62,211 nucleotides of DNA from Sediminibacterium sp. GTDB lineage: Bacteria; Bacteroidota; Bacteroidia; Chitinophagales; Chitinophagaceae. Under the pieces are notes generated by a model, which saw only the letters and a program-made list of their open reading frames with translations, made no database searches and was not told where the DNA came from. Location: positions 1-62,211 of the forward strand of contig QYPL01000017.1 of the NCBI GenBank assembly GCA_007280515.1, in the 5' to 3' direction. Numbering within the stretch: position 1 is the first letter of the stretch; every line of letters starts with the position of its first letter. A program made the translations under genes and the position numbers. Below are positions 54,276-62,163 of the stretch, piece by piece.

Positions 54276-54812
54276 CTAAAAATTATTTTTCCACATCATA
54301 CTCTCAATAGGCTTCTCCGGCTGACCGCTATATTTAGCGTTTTTCTTTTGATTGTATTTCACTTCAATCTCTCCATCTACAGGAAAATAAATAAGTTGAC
54401 CAATAGGCATTCCCTTATATATTTTAACAGGTTGTTTTACGGAAATTTCTAAAGTCCAGTAACCACAAAAACCTACATCGCCTTTACCTGCGGTGGCATG
54501 TATGTCAATACCTAATCTTCCGGTAGAAGACTTTCCTTCTAAAAAAGGAACATGCGCATGTGTTTCTGTATATTCTAATGTAACGCCTAAATAAAAGCCA
54601 GTAGGTTCTAAAACAAAACCTTCTTCAGGTATTTCAAAATAGGTAATGGTATTATGTGCTTTCGCATCTAAAATGGCATTATCGTAGGTGGCTAACCATT
54701 TGCCCAAATGCACGTCATAGCTATTGCTACCTAAGTCTTTGCGATCGTAAGGTTCAATTTTGATGGTTCCTTTTTGAATTTCTTCGAGTATGCGTGAATC
54801 TGATAATATCAT
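54276..54812 (-). CDS. dcd: dCTP deaminase
   Basis: Dcd deaminates dCTP to dUTP for dTTP supply. From ATG 54812 the protein has 178 residues, starting MILSDSRILEEIQKGTIKIE, the standard Dcd N-terminus; DLGSNSYDVHLG, EGKSSTGRLGIDIHATAGKG and GFCGYWTLEI match the trimeric dUTPase/Dcd fold. An upstream in-frame TTG (54857) gives a 15-residue extension without family support. It diverges from the phosphopantetheinyl transferase gene with 56 bases between starts. Confidence 0.95.
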   Translation of the reverse strand: MILSDSRILEEIQKGTIKIEPYDRKDLGSNSYDVHLGKWLATYDNAILDAKAHNTITYFEIPEEGFVLEPTGFYLGVTLEYTETHAHVPFLEGKSSTGRLGIDIHATAGKGDVGFCGYWTLEISVKQPVKIYKGMPIGQLIYFPVDGEIEVKYNQKKNAKYSGQPEKPIESMMWKNNF

Positions 54813-54868
54813 CTTAATCGATTTATGTTTAATTTCGGTCTTTAAAACAGACTGCAATCTAATTCAAA

Positions 54869-55492
54869 ATGCCTTTCTTTTATCAACAAAATATTAACGA
54901 GACAGCTCATCTAGCCATTTGGTCTATTCAAGAACCTGCGTCTTTTTTTGAGACAGATGTTCAACTTACTATTCCAATTGCCAATGAGGAAAGAAGGACG
55001 CAACATTTGGCCGTTAGGTTACTATTTAAATTAATGATGCCAGCAGCAGATTTGAATCAATTGGTCATGGCAGATAATGGAAAACCTTACTTAATGGGCT
55101 TGCCTTTTCATTTTTCATTTTCACATTGTAAGGGTTATGCAGCTTGTGCAGTAGATGACAAACCTATAGGCATAGATATTGAAATCATTCACCCACGCAT
55201 TGCTAAAGTGGCGCATAAATTTTTAAATGACCAGGAGAAAACAATGATTGCAGGCTTGGACGAAAAGGATCAATTGAATCAATTGGCATTTTTTTGGGCA
55301 GCCAAAGAAGCCATGTATAAAAAATATGAACAATTAGGAATTGATTTTGCAAAGGATTTTAATATCCTTGAATTGACAAGGGGAGATAGGGGAACCTTGC
55401 CAGCAGTAATTTTACATAAAGGAAATAAAATCAAGGTTCATTTAGACTATCATTTTGGAACAGATTACGTATGCGTTACTTGTTATCACTAA
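54869..55492 (+). CDS. 4'-phosphopantetheinyl transferase superfamily protein
   Basis: The enzyme moves phosphopantetheine from CoA onto a carrier-protein serine. Metal and CoA residues are visible: G101-I-D103-I-E105 (GIDIEI) and W143-AA-K146-E147-A148 (WAAKEA). At 207 residues it has the Sfp-like double-domain length rather than the 120-residue AcpS length, so it may serve fatty-acid ACP (as the AcpT-type replacement of AcpS) or a secondary-metabolite carrier. No biosynthetic cluster is nearby. Confidence 0.88.
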   Translation: MPFFYQQNINETAHLAIWSIQEPASFFETDVQLTIPIANEERRTQHLAVRLLFKLMMPAADLNQLVMADNGKPYLMGLPFHFSFSHCKGYAACAVDDKPIGIDIEIIHPRIAKVAHKFLNDQEKTMIAGLDEKDQLNQLAFFWAAKEAMYKKYEQLGIDFAKDFNILELTRGDRGTLPAVILHKGNKIKVHLDYHFGTDYVCVTCYH

Positions 55493-55526
55493 AGATTCTT
55501 TATTATAGTTTAGACAACTTAGATAC

Positions 55527-56732
55527 TTATTCTTCCTCTATTCCAAGTGTAGTATCATCCTCTAGTAAATCTAAGTGAATCGCGTCTGCACCAGCAATAC
55601 CTTCAATGGATCCTTTAATGTGCATGGCATTGAGCAATACTTTTTCAAGTTGCTTTTCTCTTGCTTTCCAAAGTTTTTCCATGGAATCTCTTTCTTTTTG
55701 AATACTAGAACGCATTTGTCTAAAACCTTCGCCAACGGCTTTCCATTGTTCGCTAAATTCATTGCTTGTTAAGTAGTCATACAAAAAACTCATTTTGTCT
55801 CCTTTATTGACTTGACTCTTTTTAGTATCATGAATTTTTAAAATCGCATTTCTCAATAATAAAGCAACACTTTTAACTTCTTGGAATGAACATATATACA
55901 CGCCGTCTTTTTCACCAAAACGATCTAGTTCTTTAGGGAAGGTTTGCGTAACAATCACTGCAATATCTGCACCTTGACTGCGCATATCCGCTTTTAATTT
56001 ATCAATCCACTCTTGGTTAAAATCTTTGGTTCTTTTACTTTCATAAATAATTTTACCAGCTTCTTGTCCAAGGCTATTACGCACCATTTGAATACAATCG
56101 GCACCTCTTACACCTTTGCCCACTTCGGAAATCTGATCAAAAGGGAAGCTAGTTTTAAGAAGTTCTTCTAATAATAATTCTTGTACTTCGCCTTGCATTT
56201 GCATACTGCCTTGTTCGGCTTTGCGTCGCATTTCTTCGGCTAGCTTGCGTTGATCCTCTAATTGCTTTTCTAATTCTTTTACTTTCAACACATGTTCTTG
56301 GTCTTTTAAAGAACCTCTTTCTATTTCTTCTTTTTGTATTTGCGCTTTTAAGGTTTCTCTTTCCTTTACTAATTTTCTTTGTAGTTCTAATTCTAATTCC
56401 GCTTCCTTGGCTTGAATGGCTTGTACTTGTTTTAAAAATGCTAATTCTTTTTCTTGAAAATCTTTTACCTGCTTACTCATGGCAGTCTCGCTTTGCTGCA
56501 TGAGTTTTATTTTATGATCATACTGAGCACCTAACTCTTTTTTTAATTTTTCTGCTAATTCATTTTCAATAGCTATTTTTTGTTCAGCTAATAAGGCAGT
56601 GGTTTCTTCTTCTTTCTTTTTTTGCCAATCGGTCATTTTACCGCGCAGTTCTTTTTCCACTTCCTCTCTAATAGCATCGGTAGGCTCAAAGTTATGTTGA
56701 CATTTAGGGCAGGTAACGTTGTAGTTAGACAT
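55527..56732 (-). CDS. DUF2130 protein: zinc ribbon, coiled coil and nuclease-like domain
   Basis: The 401-residue protein begins with a zinc-binding knuckle (CPKCQHNFEP, residues 9-12), followed by a charged coiled coil (about 20-185) and the DUF2130 domain. The latter contains GKGVRGADCIQMV (Asp) and KIIYESKRTKDFNQEWIDKL (E-x-K), a pattern like PD-(D/E)XK nucleases; this reading is inference. ADIAVIVTQTFPKELDRF follows. The cellular role is unknown. It diverges from the downstream tRNA-Leu gene. Confidence 0.85.
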   Translation of the reverse strand: MSNYNVTCPKCQHNFEPTDAIREEVEKELRGKMTDWQKKKEEETTALLAEQKIAIENELAEKLKKELGAQYDHKIKLMQQSETAMSKQVKDFQEKELAFLKQVQAIQAKEAELELELQRKLVKERETLKAQIQKEEIERGSLKDQEHVLKVKELEKQLEDQRKLAEEMRRKAEQGSMQMQGEVQELLLEELLKTSFPFDQISEVGKGVRGADCIQMVRNSLGQEAGKIIYESKRTKDFNQEWIDKLKADMRSQGADIAVIVTQTFPKELDRFGEKDGVYICSFQEVKSVALLLRNAILKIHDTKKSQVNKGDKMSFLYDYLTSNEFSEQWKAVGEGFRQMRSSIQKERDSMEKLWKAREKQLEKVLLNAMHIKGSIEGIAGADAIHLDLLEDDTTLGIEEE

Positions 56733-56791
56733 GGTGAAAATTTGAAGTTTTACAAAGATGCAAAAAATACTAGCAGAAAAGAAATTTTAAG

Positions 56792-56799
56792 TAGGTTTG
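56792..56799 (+). promoter_or_regulatory. -7 element TAGGTTTG of tRNA-Leu
   Basis: An exact TAnnTTTG match ends 7 bases before the first nucleotide of the tRNA, so transcription would begin at or next to the mature 5' end. Confidence 0.5.
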
Positions 56800-56806
56800 C
56801 GTTTGA

Positions 56807-56892
56807 GCGGAGGTGGCGAAATTGGTAGACGCACTACCTTGAGGTGGTAGCGCCCATACCCGGGCGTGGGAGTTCGAATCTCCTCTTCCGCA
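56807..56892 (+). tRNA. tRNA-Leu (anticodon GAG)
   Basis: The 86-base gene folds into a class II cloverleaf: acceptor GCGGAGG/CTTCCGC (one G-U), anticodon stem CTACC/GGTAG with loop TTGAGGT (anticodon GAG at 56841-56843), a long variable arm (CGCCC/GGGCG) and T-arm GGGAG-TTCGAAT-CTCCT. The discriminator is A, as for leucine; CCA is not encoded. It reads CUC and CUU codons. A terminator follows. Confidence 0.97.
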
Positions 56893-56913
56893 CATTTAGA
56901 GCTGATCTCAAAT

Positions 56914-56947
56914 AAAAGAGTCCCGTGCATTACACTGGACTCTTTTT
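56914..56947 (+). terminator. Intrinsic terminator after tRNA-Leu
   Basis: AAAAGAGTCC (56914-56923) pairs perfectly with GGACTCTTTT (56937-56946), with an inner GTG/CAC stem in the loop and a T-tract. Confidence 0.88.
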
Positions 56948-56960
56948 AGTATCTACACTT

Positions 56961-57011
56961 AAATAATCTTCTCAAATAATCTTCTCAAATAATCTTATAA
57001 AGAATCTTATA
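56961..57011. repeat. Tandem 12/13-bp units across the DUF2911 stop codon
   Basis: Two identical 13-bp units (aaataatcttctc, 56961-56973 and 56974-56986), a variant (aaataatcttata, 56987-56999) and a 12-bp unit (aagaatcttata, 57000-57011) lie end to end, followed by a partial copy inside the gene. On the minus strand they start within the last codons of the DUF2911 gene, include its TAA (57007-57009) and run downstream. Confidence 0.85.
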
Positions 57012-57849
57012 AAGAAGCAATCACATCATTTGCAGATCGCACATAATCCATATTTTTTCCTTCAGTAGCCATTTTAATACAAGTTTCAGCACTTGCTTTA
57101 GCACCTTTCTTATCCCCTAATTCTTTCTGAGCTTTTGCTTTTAAAAGAAATAACCAATAGGCTGTAGGTGTTGCATCAATAGCTTTATTTACATTGGCTA
57201 AGGCTTTCACATAATCCTTGTCCATATCAAAATAAAAATTAGCGGCTGCTTGGTAAGCGGCACCTGTTACGGTGGCACCAGAAGTAGAAGCTTCTACTTG
57301 TTTACGAATAGTCGATTTAATATCTGTTTTAATAGGAATGTTTACCATGGTTTTAGCCCACTTTAAATATATAGTAGCTGTTTCTGGAGTAATATTACCT
57401 ACACCTATTGTAAATGTTTCTGTGTTATTGCTAGTCAATTCTGGTTTCACTTTTACACGTACTACATCTTCAGTTTCTTTATATTCAAAGCTTCCCCAAC
57501 CTTTAGAATTGGTATTGAAAATAATAGTCCACTCGTTTTCACCTGGGATGGTAAATAAACCATAAGAACCTGCAGCCTAGGTTTTATCGCCAATTGTTAC
57601 TGGATCTGAAAATGTAACTTTTGTTGCGCCATTAGCACCTGTTCTCCAAACAATTCCAGTGGGTGCTAATAAAGTGCCATTTCCAAATGCAGCACGGCCT
57701 TTAAGTCCTGGTCTTGAATAAACGATTTCAATTTTACCTAATCCAAAATCTTGAATAAGTGTTTGGGTAGGGCTAGCTGCAGGCATTTTAATTTGTGCTG
57801 TTGCAGATAAGCTTAATAGGGTAGTTAAAACAAAAAGTATTTTTTTCAT
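57007..57849 (-). pseudogene. DUF2911 secreted protein gene interrupted by one in-frame TAG
   Basis: Read from ATG 57849, the gene encodes a signal peptide (MKKILFVLTTLLSLSATAQ) and the DUF2911 domain (IEIVYSRPGLKGRAAFGNG, GIVWRTGANGATKVTFSDPV) up to codon 90, then TAG (57577-57579) as codon 91. The same frame then continues without another stop for 189 codons through AAGSYGLFTIPGENEWTII, the next piece of the same domain, and a C-terminal helical TPR-like region (KALANVNKAIDATPTAYW) to TAA at 57007. The family normally has leucine at codon 91, so a TTG-to-TAG change explains it. It could be a recent pseudogene, a sequencing error or a readthrough gene; codons beyond the stop look undecayed. 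Confidence 0.88.
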
Positions 57850-57908
57850 GTGCAATTTTTTAGATAACAAACCTAGTTTATTTCTAGGTAGTATATGTGT
57901 ATTTTTTG

Positions 57909-58814
57909 TTATTTTTTAAAGGCGGGATGAAAGCGGTCAAGGGTGTCTCTAAGGTATTCTCTATTAATATGGGTGTAAATTTCAGTGGTGGTGATGCTCT
58001 CATGTCCCAGCATTTCTTGCACGGCTCTTAGGTCGGCGCCCCCTTCTACTAAATGGGTGGCAAAGGAGTGCCTGAAGCTATGGGGAGATATCGATTTTTT
58101 AATACCCGATTTTAAAATAAGGGCTTTGATTATATAAAATATCATGACCCTGCTAAGTCCCTTGCCACGGTTATTTAAAAATAAAATGTCTTCACAGTTT
58201 TTGGCAGGTGTTTGATGATTACGAATAGTGTCTTTATAAATTTTTATAAATTTAATGGCATCTGATCCAATAGGAATTAGCCTTTCTTTATCGCCTTTAC
58301 CAATGACTCTGATAAAACCTACATCTAAATACAAGCAAGAAATTTTTAAATTAATGGCTTCTGTAACCCTAAGGCCAGAACTATACATAGTTTCTAAAAT
58401 AGCTTTATTGCGGCCACCTTCTGGTTTGCTTAAGTCAAGATGACCTATTAAAAGCTCAATTTCTTCAAAGCTTAAAATATCGGGTAGTTTTCTTCTTGTT
58501 TTAGGGCTATTTAATAAGGTGGTTGGGTTGATGGTGCAAATTTGTTCCAACAAGCAATACTTGAAAAAAGATTTTATGCCTGATATGATTCTTGCTTGAG
58601 AGGTAGGCGCCATCTCCATTTCACCAATACATTGTATAAAGGATTGAAGATGTTGTAAACTAACATCTGCTGGGCTTAATGCTTCTTCGTTGCTTTCAAG
58701 ATAGTTGATTAATTTATCAATATCTCTTAAATAAGCTTCAACAGAATGTGCGCTTAACGACTTTTCAAGTTGTAAGAATGCTTTAAATCCTTTTTTATAC
58801 GGAGCCCAATTCAT
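57909..58814 (-). CDS. xerD: Site-specific tyrosine recombinase XerD
   Basis: XerD with XerC resolves chromosome dimers at dif. The 301-residue protein has an N-terminal SAM-like core-binding domain (about residues 5-90, KSLSAHSVEAYLRDIDKL) and a catalytic domain with Arg (SSGLRVTEAINLK), Lys (VIGKGDKERLIPIG), HSFRHSFATHLVEGGA, GHESITTTEIYTH and Tyr280. Length and motifs fit housekeeping XerD rather than a mobile-element integrase. It follows the DUF2911 start by 59 bases but is read separately. Confidence 0.93.
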   Translation of the reverse strand: MNWAPYKKGFKAFLQLEKSLSAHSVEAYLRDIDKLINYLESNEEALSPADVSLQHLQSFIQCIGEMEMAPTSQARIISGIKSFFKYCLLEQICTINPTTLLNSPKTRRKLPDILSFEEIELLIGHLDLSKPEGGRNKAILETMYSSGLRVTEAINLKISCLYLDVGFIRVIGKGDKERLIPIGSDAIKFIKIYKDTIRNHQTPAKNCEDILFLNNRGKGLSRVMIFYIIKALILKSGIKKSISPHSFRHSFATHLVEGGADLRAVQEMLGHESITTTEIYTHINREYLRDTLDRFHPAFKK

Positions 58815-58881
58815 ATGCTTGAATAAAAGATTTGATTGTTATGCATTAATGATTTTATTTCGCCTCAGATTAATCATCAAT

Positions 58882-59379
58882 ATGAAAGTAAATTTAAGGT
58901 CATTTAAGCAGAAAGTGAGGCATAATGGGAAGCAATTAAAGTCATTCCTTAGAAAAATAGAGAAGAATACACCTAAAGGGCTAGATCAAATTACACAGAA
59001 GCTTAGTCCTGAAGTTTGGAAAGAAATAGATTGTTTGAGTTGTGCTAATTGTTGCAAAACAATGAGTCCTACATTTACACCCACCGATATTAAAAGAATT
59101 TCAAGTCATTTTGAAATGACACCTGCTGCTTTTAAAGAAAAGTGGTTAGACTATGATAAAAAAGATAAAGATTGGTTAAATAAATTACAACCTTGTCAGT
59201 TTTTAAATTTGAAATCCAATAAGTGCAGCATTTATGATATCCGACCTTCAGACTGTGCCGGATTTCCACACTTAACGAAACGAAAAATGACTGAGTATAT
59301 GCACGTGCACATACAAAACGTTGAATTCTGTCCAGCTACTTATAAAATGGTGGAGAAAATGCAGGTGCTTATTGGCTAA
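58882..59379 (+). CDS. YkgJ-family cysteine cluster protein
   Basis: The family coordinates a metal, probably zinc or an Fe-S cluster, through a conserved cysteine set. Here CLSCANCCK, PCQFL, KCSIYDIRPSDC and a late EFCPATY provide it. The role is unknown. I chose ATG 58882 (165 residues). The frame runs back to a TTG at 58819 and an ATG at 58849, both adding a hydrophobic stretch that is not part of the family and that lies close to the divergent xerD start (58814). Confidence 0.85.
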   Translation: MKVNLRSFKQKVRHNGKQLKSFLRKIEKNTPKGLDQITQKLSPEVWKEIDCLSCANCCKTMSPTFTPTDIKRISSHFEMTPAAFKEKWLDYDKKDKDWLNKLQPCQFLNLKSNKCSIYDIRPSDCAGFPHLTKRKMTEYMHVHIQNVEFCPATYKMVEKMQVLIG

Positions 59380-59385
59380 TACTTA

Positions 59386-59739
59386 TTAGAAATAGACATC
59401 CTCGAAAAAAGTTAATTCCCATATTTGTTTTTCATTTAAGAAAATGGAAATGACATCGAACTGCAAATATTTCCACCCAGGATTTTCATATTGAAAAAAA
59501 GCTGCCCCATTTTTTAAAAACTGCATTTTTTGTCTACCTATAAATTGTTCGGGGTAACCAAATTCAATACTGGTTCTTGTTTTCACTTCAATGATATGTA
59601 AGAGATTGTTCTTGCTGGCAATAATATCTATTTCTAAATGCTTGTATCTCCAATTTCGATGCAATATCTCAAACCCTAGTTGACTAAGGTAACCTACGGC
59701 CATATTTTCACCAAATAGCCCAATTTCTTTGTTGCTCAT
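59386..59739 (-). CDS. YraN family nuclease-like protein (UPF0102)
   Basis: The 117-residue protein has the UPF0102 layout related to Holliday-junction-resolvase-like PD-(D/E)XK folds: GLFGENMAVGYLSQLGFEIL, RNWRYKHLEIDII (Glu37, Asp39) and HIIEVKTRTS (Glu51, Lys53), then QKMQFLKNGAAFFQ. The putative nuclease residues are intact. A biological function is not established. It is often next to rnhB in other bacteria, but not here; manA diverges from it. Confidence 0.88.
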   Translation of the reverse strand: MSNKEIGLFGENMAVGYLSQLGFEILHRNWRYKHLEIDIIASKNNLLHIIEVKTRTSIEFGYPEQFIGRQKMQFLKNGAAFFQYENPGWKYLQFDVISIFLNEKQIWELTFFEDVYF

Positions 59740-59791
59740 TTAAAATTTATTTAGCTTTATGTTATAGCCCAAACATCGACATTTTATCTAC

Positions 59792-60985
59792 ATGCAAAAA
59801 GCGTATAAATTACTAGGAAAACATAGGCATTATGATTGGGGAGGTACTACCTTCCTTCCCAATTTGATGGGTGTAGAGAATGTAAATCATTTGCCTTATG
59901 CTGAATATTGGATGGGGGCTCATCCTTTGGCAGCTTCTACTATTCAAACGCCGGAAGGCGAAAAGGACTTAATGCAATTAATAAAATCACAACCTATTCA
60001 ATGGCTGGGTAAGGAAATAACTAATAAGTTTAACGCACTACCTTATTTATTCAAAATATTAGATGTGCGTGATATGCTAAGCATTCAAGTGCATCCTTCA
60101 AAGCAAAATGCTGTGATTGGTTTTAAAGCAGAGCAGGACAAGGGTATTTCTATTGATGCAGCCAATAGAAACTATAAAGATGAAAATCATAAGCCTGAAG
60201 TAATGGTGGCCCTCAGCGATTTTTGGTTATTGCATGGTTTTTTACCAGCAGCCAATTTAGAAAAAAGGTTGAATACTTATTTATGCCTCAAACCCTTAGT
60301 AAGTGAATTTAAAGGGGGTGATTATCGAAATTTGTATTCTTATTTTATGCAACTGCCTATGGAGGTAGCTGATGCAATATTAAAACCATTATTAGAAGAA
60401 GCAGCGAATTCAGTGGCTAAAGGAACTGTAACCAAAAATGATCCACACTGGTGGGCGCATAAATATTATGCCGATGGTATACCTTCAAAAAACATTGACA
60501 AGGGTATTCTTTCAATCTATATTTTGAATATTGTAAACATTCCAAAGTACCAAGGTATTTTTCAAGGAGCTGGTATACTGCATGCTTATTTAGAAGGACA
60601 GAATATTGAGTTAATGGCCAATAGCGATAATGTTTTAAGAGGAGGATTAACACCCAAATATGTCGATGTGAAAGAACTTTTACAGCATGTAAATTTTGTA
60701 CCCACTCATCCTATTAAACTTAAAGGAGATAAGCTTAATGACAAAGAAATAAACTATCCCTGCCCGGTACCCGATTTTGGTTTAACTAAAATAGTACTAA
60801 ATGTGGGTGAAGTTTGCACAATTTCAACCTATAGCTTAGAGATGCTATTAGTAATAGATGGTGAAGTCATAATTGAAGATATAGCTTATAAAGCTGGTGA
60901 TACTGGGCTATTGACACCCAATGCCAAGCTTACCATGAAGGCCAAGGCAGCCTCTGTTTTGTTTAAGTCTTTTGTCCCTAAATAG
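59792..60985 (+). CDS. manA: Mannose-6-phosphate isomerase, class I
   Basis: ManA interconverts mannose-6-phosphate and fructose-6-phosphate with zinc, feeding GDP-mannose synthesis or mannose use. The 397-residue cupin protein has AEYWMGAHPLAAS, LSIQVHPSKQNA (zinc ligands), KPEVMVALSDFWLLHGF, QGAGILHAYLEGQNIELM and SDNVLRGGLTPKYVDV, the type I PMI signature. It is transcribed away from the YraN gene and has no operon partners. Confidence 0.95.
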   Translation: MQKAYKLLGKHRHYDWGGTTFLPNLMGVENVNHLPYAEYWMGAHPLAASTIQTPEGEKDLMQLIKSQPIQWLGKEITNKFNALPYLFKILDVRDMLSIQVHPSKQNAVIGFKAEQDKGISIDAANRNYKDENHKPEVMVALSDFWLLHGFLPAANLEKRLNTYLCLKPLVSEFKGGDYRNLYSYFMQLPMEVADAILKPLLEEAANSVAKGTVTKNDPHWWAHKYYADGIPSKNIDKGILSIYILNIVNIPKYQGIFQGAGILHAYLEGQNIELMANSDNVLRGGLTPKYVDVKELLQHVNFVPTHPIKLKGDKLNDKEINYPCPVPDFGLTKIVLNVGEVCTISTYSLEMLLVIDGEVIIEDIAYKAGDTGLLTPNAKLTMKAKAASVLFKSFVPK

Positions 60986-61046
60986 TTTATTCACAAATGA
61001 GGAAAATGATTATTTATAAAATATATTAAATAAAGAATGAAACCCG

Positions 61047-61054
61047 TATTTTTG
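61047..61054 (+). promoter_or_regulatory. -7 element TATTTTTG upstream of the DUF6580 gene
   Basis: Exact TAnnTTTG match 62 bases before the start codon. The leader of about 50 nt contains a short AT-rich stretch but no riboswitch pattern that I can recognise. Confidence 0.4.
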
Positions 61055-61108
61055 TTTGCTTAGCTTATGTTAGAAGTTTAGCATTTAAAAAAGATAAAAA
61101 CAATAAAG

Positions 61109-61663
61109 ATGAGATTCAATAAACAAATATTCGTGGCTTTAGTGATAATGATACTTACTAGTGCTTTATACCGTGTATTACCGGGAAGACCTTATGGATT
61201 CGCGCCACAAATTGCAATTGCCTTATTTGGTGGATCATTATTCGCAAAACAAAAGCAATATGCTTTTTTATTACCAATACTTTCAATGTTTATCTCTGAT
61301 TTGTTATATCAAGTATTATATTCTTATCATTTAACACCCATACAAGGTTTTTATCAAGGTCAATTATTAAACTATGTTTTAATTGCTGGTACTGCTGTGT
61401 TTGGTTTTGGTTTGCAAAGCAACAAACCATCTAAATATTTTATCGGCTTTTTAGCGGCACCCACTGCTTACTTTTTAGTTTCTAACTTTTTAGTATGGGC
61501 ACAAGGAGGTGGCTATCATCATGCATTCACTATTACTGGACTTATACAAACTATGGTAGACGGTTTACCTTTCTATCCCTATAGTGTGGCGGGTACTTTA
61601 GTATTTGGTAGCGTTTTATTTGGTTCTTTTCGTGTACTTATTCCAAAGTTCAAAGCCATCTAA
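61109..61663 (+). CDS. DUF6580 family membrane protein
   Basis: This 184-residue protein has about five membrane helices (near 8-20, 33-47, 50-68, 88-102, 110-130 and 155-178) and the family-typical LPGRPYGFAPQIAIALFGGS, SMFISDLLYQVLYS and WAQGGGYHH segments. The layout resembles ECF-transporter S components, and family members are often associated with vitamin uptake, but no ligand can be assigned. It is convergent with rnhA. Confidence 0.85.
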   Translation: MRFNKQIFVALVIMILTSALYRVLPGRPYGFAPQIAIALFGGSLFAKQKQYAFLLPILSMFISDLLYQVLYSYHLTPIQGFYQGQLLNYVLIAGTAVFGFGLQSNKPSKYFIGFLAAPTAYFLVSNFLVWAQGGGYHHAFTITGLIQTMVDGLPFYPYSVAGTLVFGSVLFGSFRVLIPKFKAI

Positions 61664-61692
61664 ATTTTAGTTATCTAATAGTAGAACATCTA

Positions 61693-62163
61693 TTATTTAG
61701 CAGCTTCATTTAATTCGAAAACCTCGTCAATCTTCCAAGGGCCATTGTCGGCAGCTTCTGTCGCTAAAATATCGCATCTATTATTGTGTGTATTATCACT
61801 ATGTCCTTTTACCCAATGAAATTTAATGGTGAAAGAAGCCGCTATCTTATGATATTGTAACCAAAGGTCTTTGTTTTTTTTACCACCTTTGAAATCGGTT
61901 TTAATCCAGTTGTTCAACCATTTTTGCTCTACCGATTCCACTACATATTTACTGTCAGTGTATATATGAATAGGGAGGGTTTTTGTTTTTAAGGCAGATA
62001 GGGCTTTAATGACCGCTAATAGTTCCATTCTATTATTGGTGGTTTTACGGTAGGCTTCCTTAATTTCTTTGGTTTTCCCCGCCCACATTAATAAAGCACC
62101 GAATCCACCCGGACCCGGATTTCCTCTTGAAGAACCATCGGTATATATTAATATTTTGTCCAT
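61693..62163 (-). CDS. rnhA: Ribonuclease HI
   Basis: RNase HI cuts the RNA strand of RNA-DNA hybrids. The 156-residue protein has all catalytic residues: Asp9 (YTDGSSRGNPGPGG), Glu47 (NNRMELLAV), Asp70 (YTDSKYVV), His121 (VKGHSDN) and Asp131 (NRCDILA). The length equals the E. coli enzyme. The start codon lies 48 bases from the right edge; the remaining sequence shows no further feature. Confidence 0.97.
   Translation of the reverse strand: MDKILIYTDGSSRGNPGPGGFGALLMWAGKTKEIKEAYRKTTNNRMELLAVIKALSALKTKTLPIHIYTDSKYVVESVEQKWLNNWIKTDFKGGKKNKDLWLQYHKIAASFTIKFHWVKGHSDNTHNNRCDILATEAADNGPWKIDEVFELNEAAK

Noticed and set aside
53120..56732. Defence or toxin role for the HExxH protein (DUF3810) and the nuclease-like DUF2130 protein
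   Set aside because: They are separated by dcd and a PPTase, occur among housekeeping genes and show no antitoxin or immunity partner. Both families are widespread and not defence-linked on this evidence.
57007..57870. Two separate small genes (57007-57450 and 57577-57870)
   Set aside because: Both are in one frame, joined by 42 sense codons after a single TAG, and encode consecutive parts of one DUF2911 domain.
56807..58814. Integrative element defined by tRNA-Leu and a tyrosine recombinase
   Set aside because: The recombinase has the length and motifs of housekeeping XerD, I see no second copy of the tRNA 3' end, and the genes between are not mobile-element genes.
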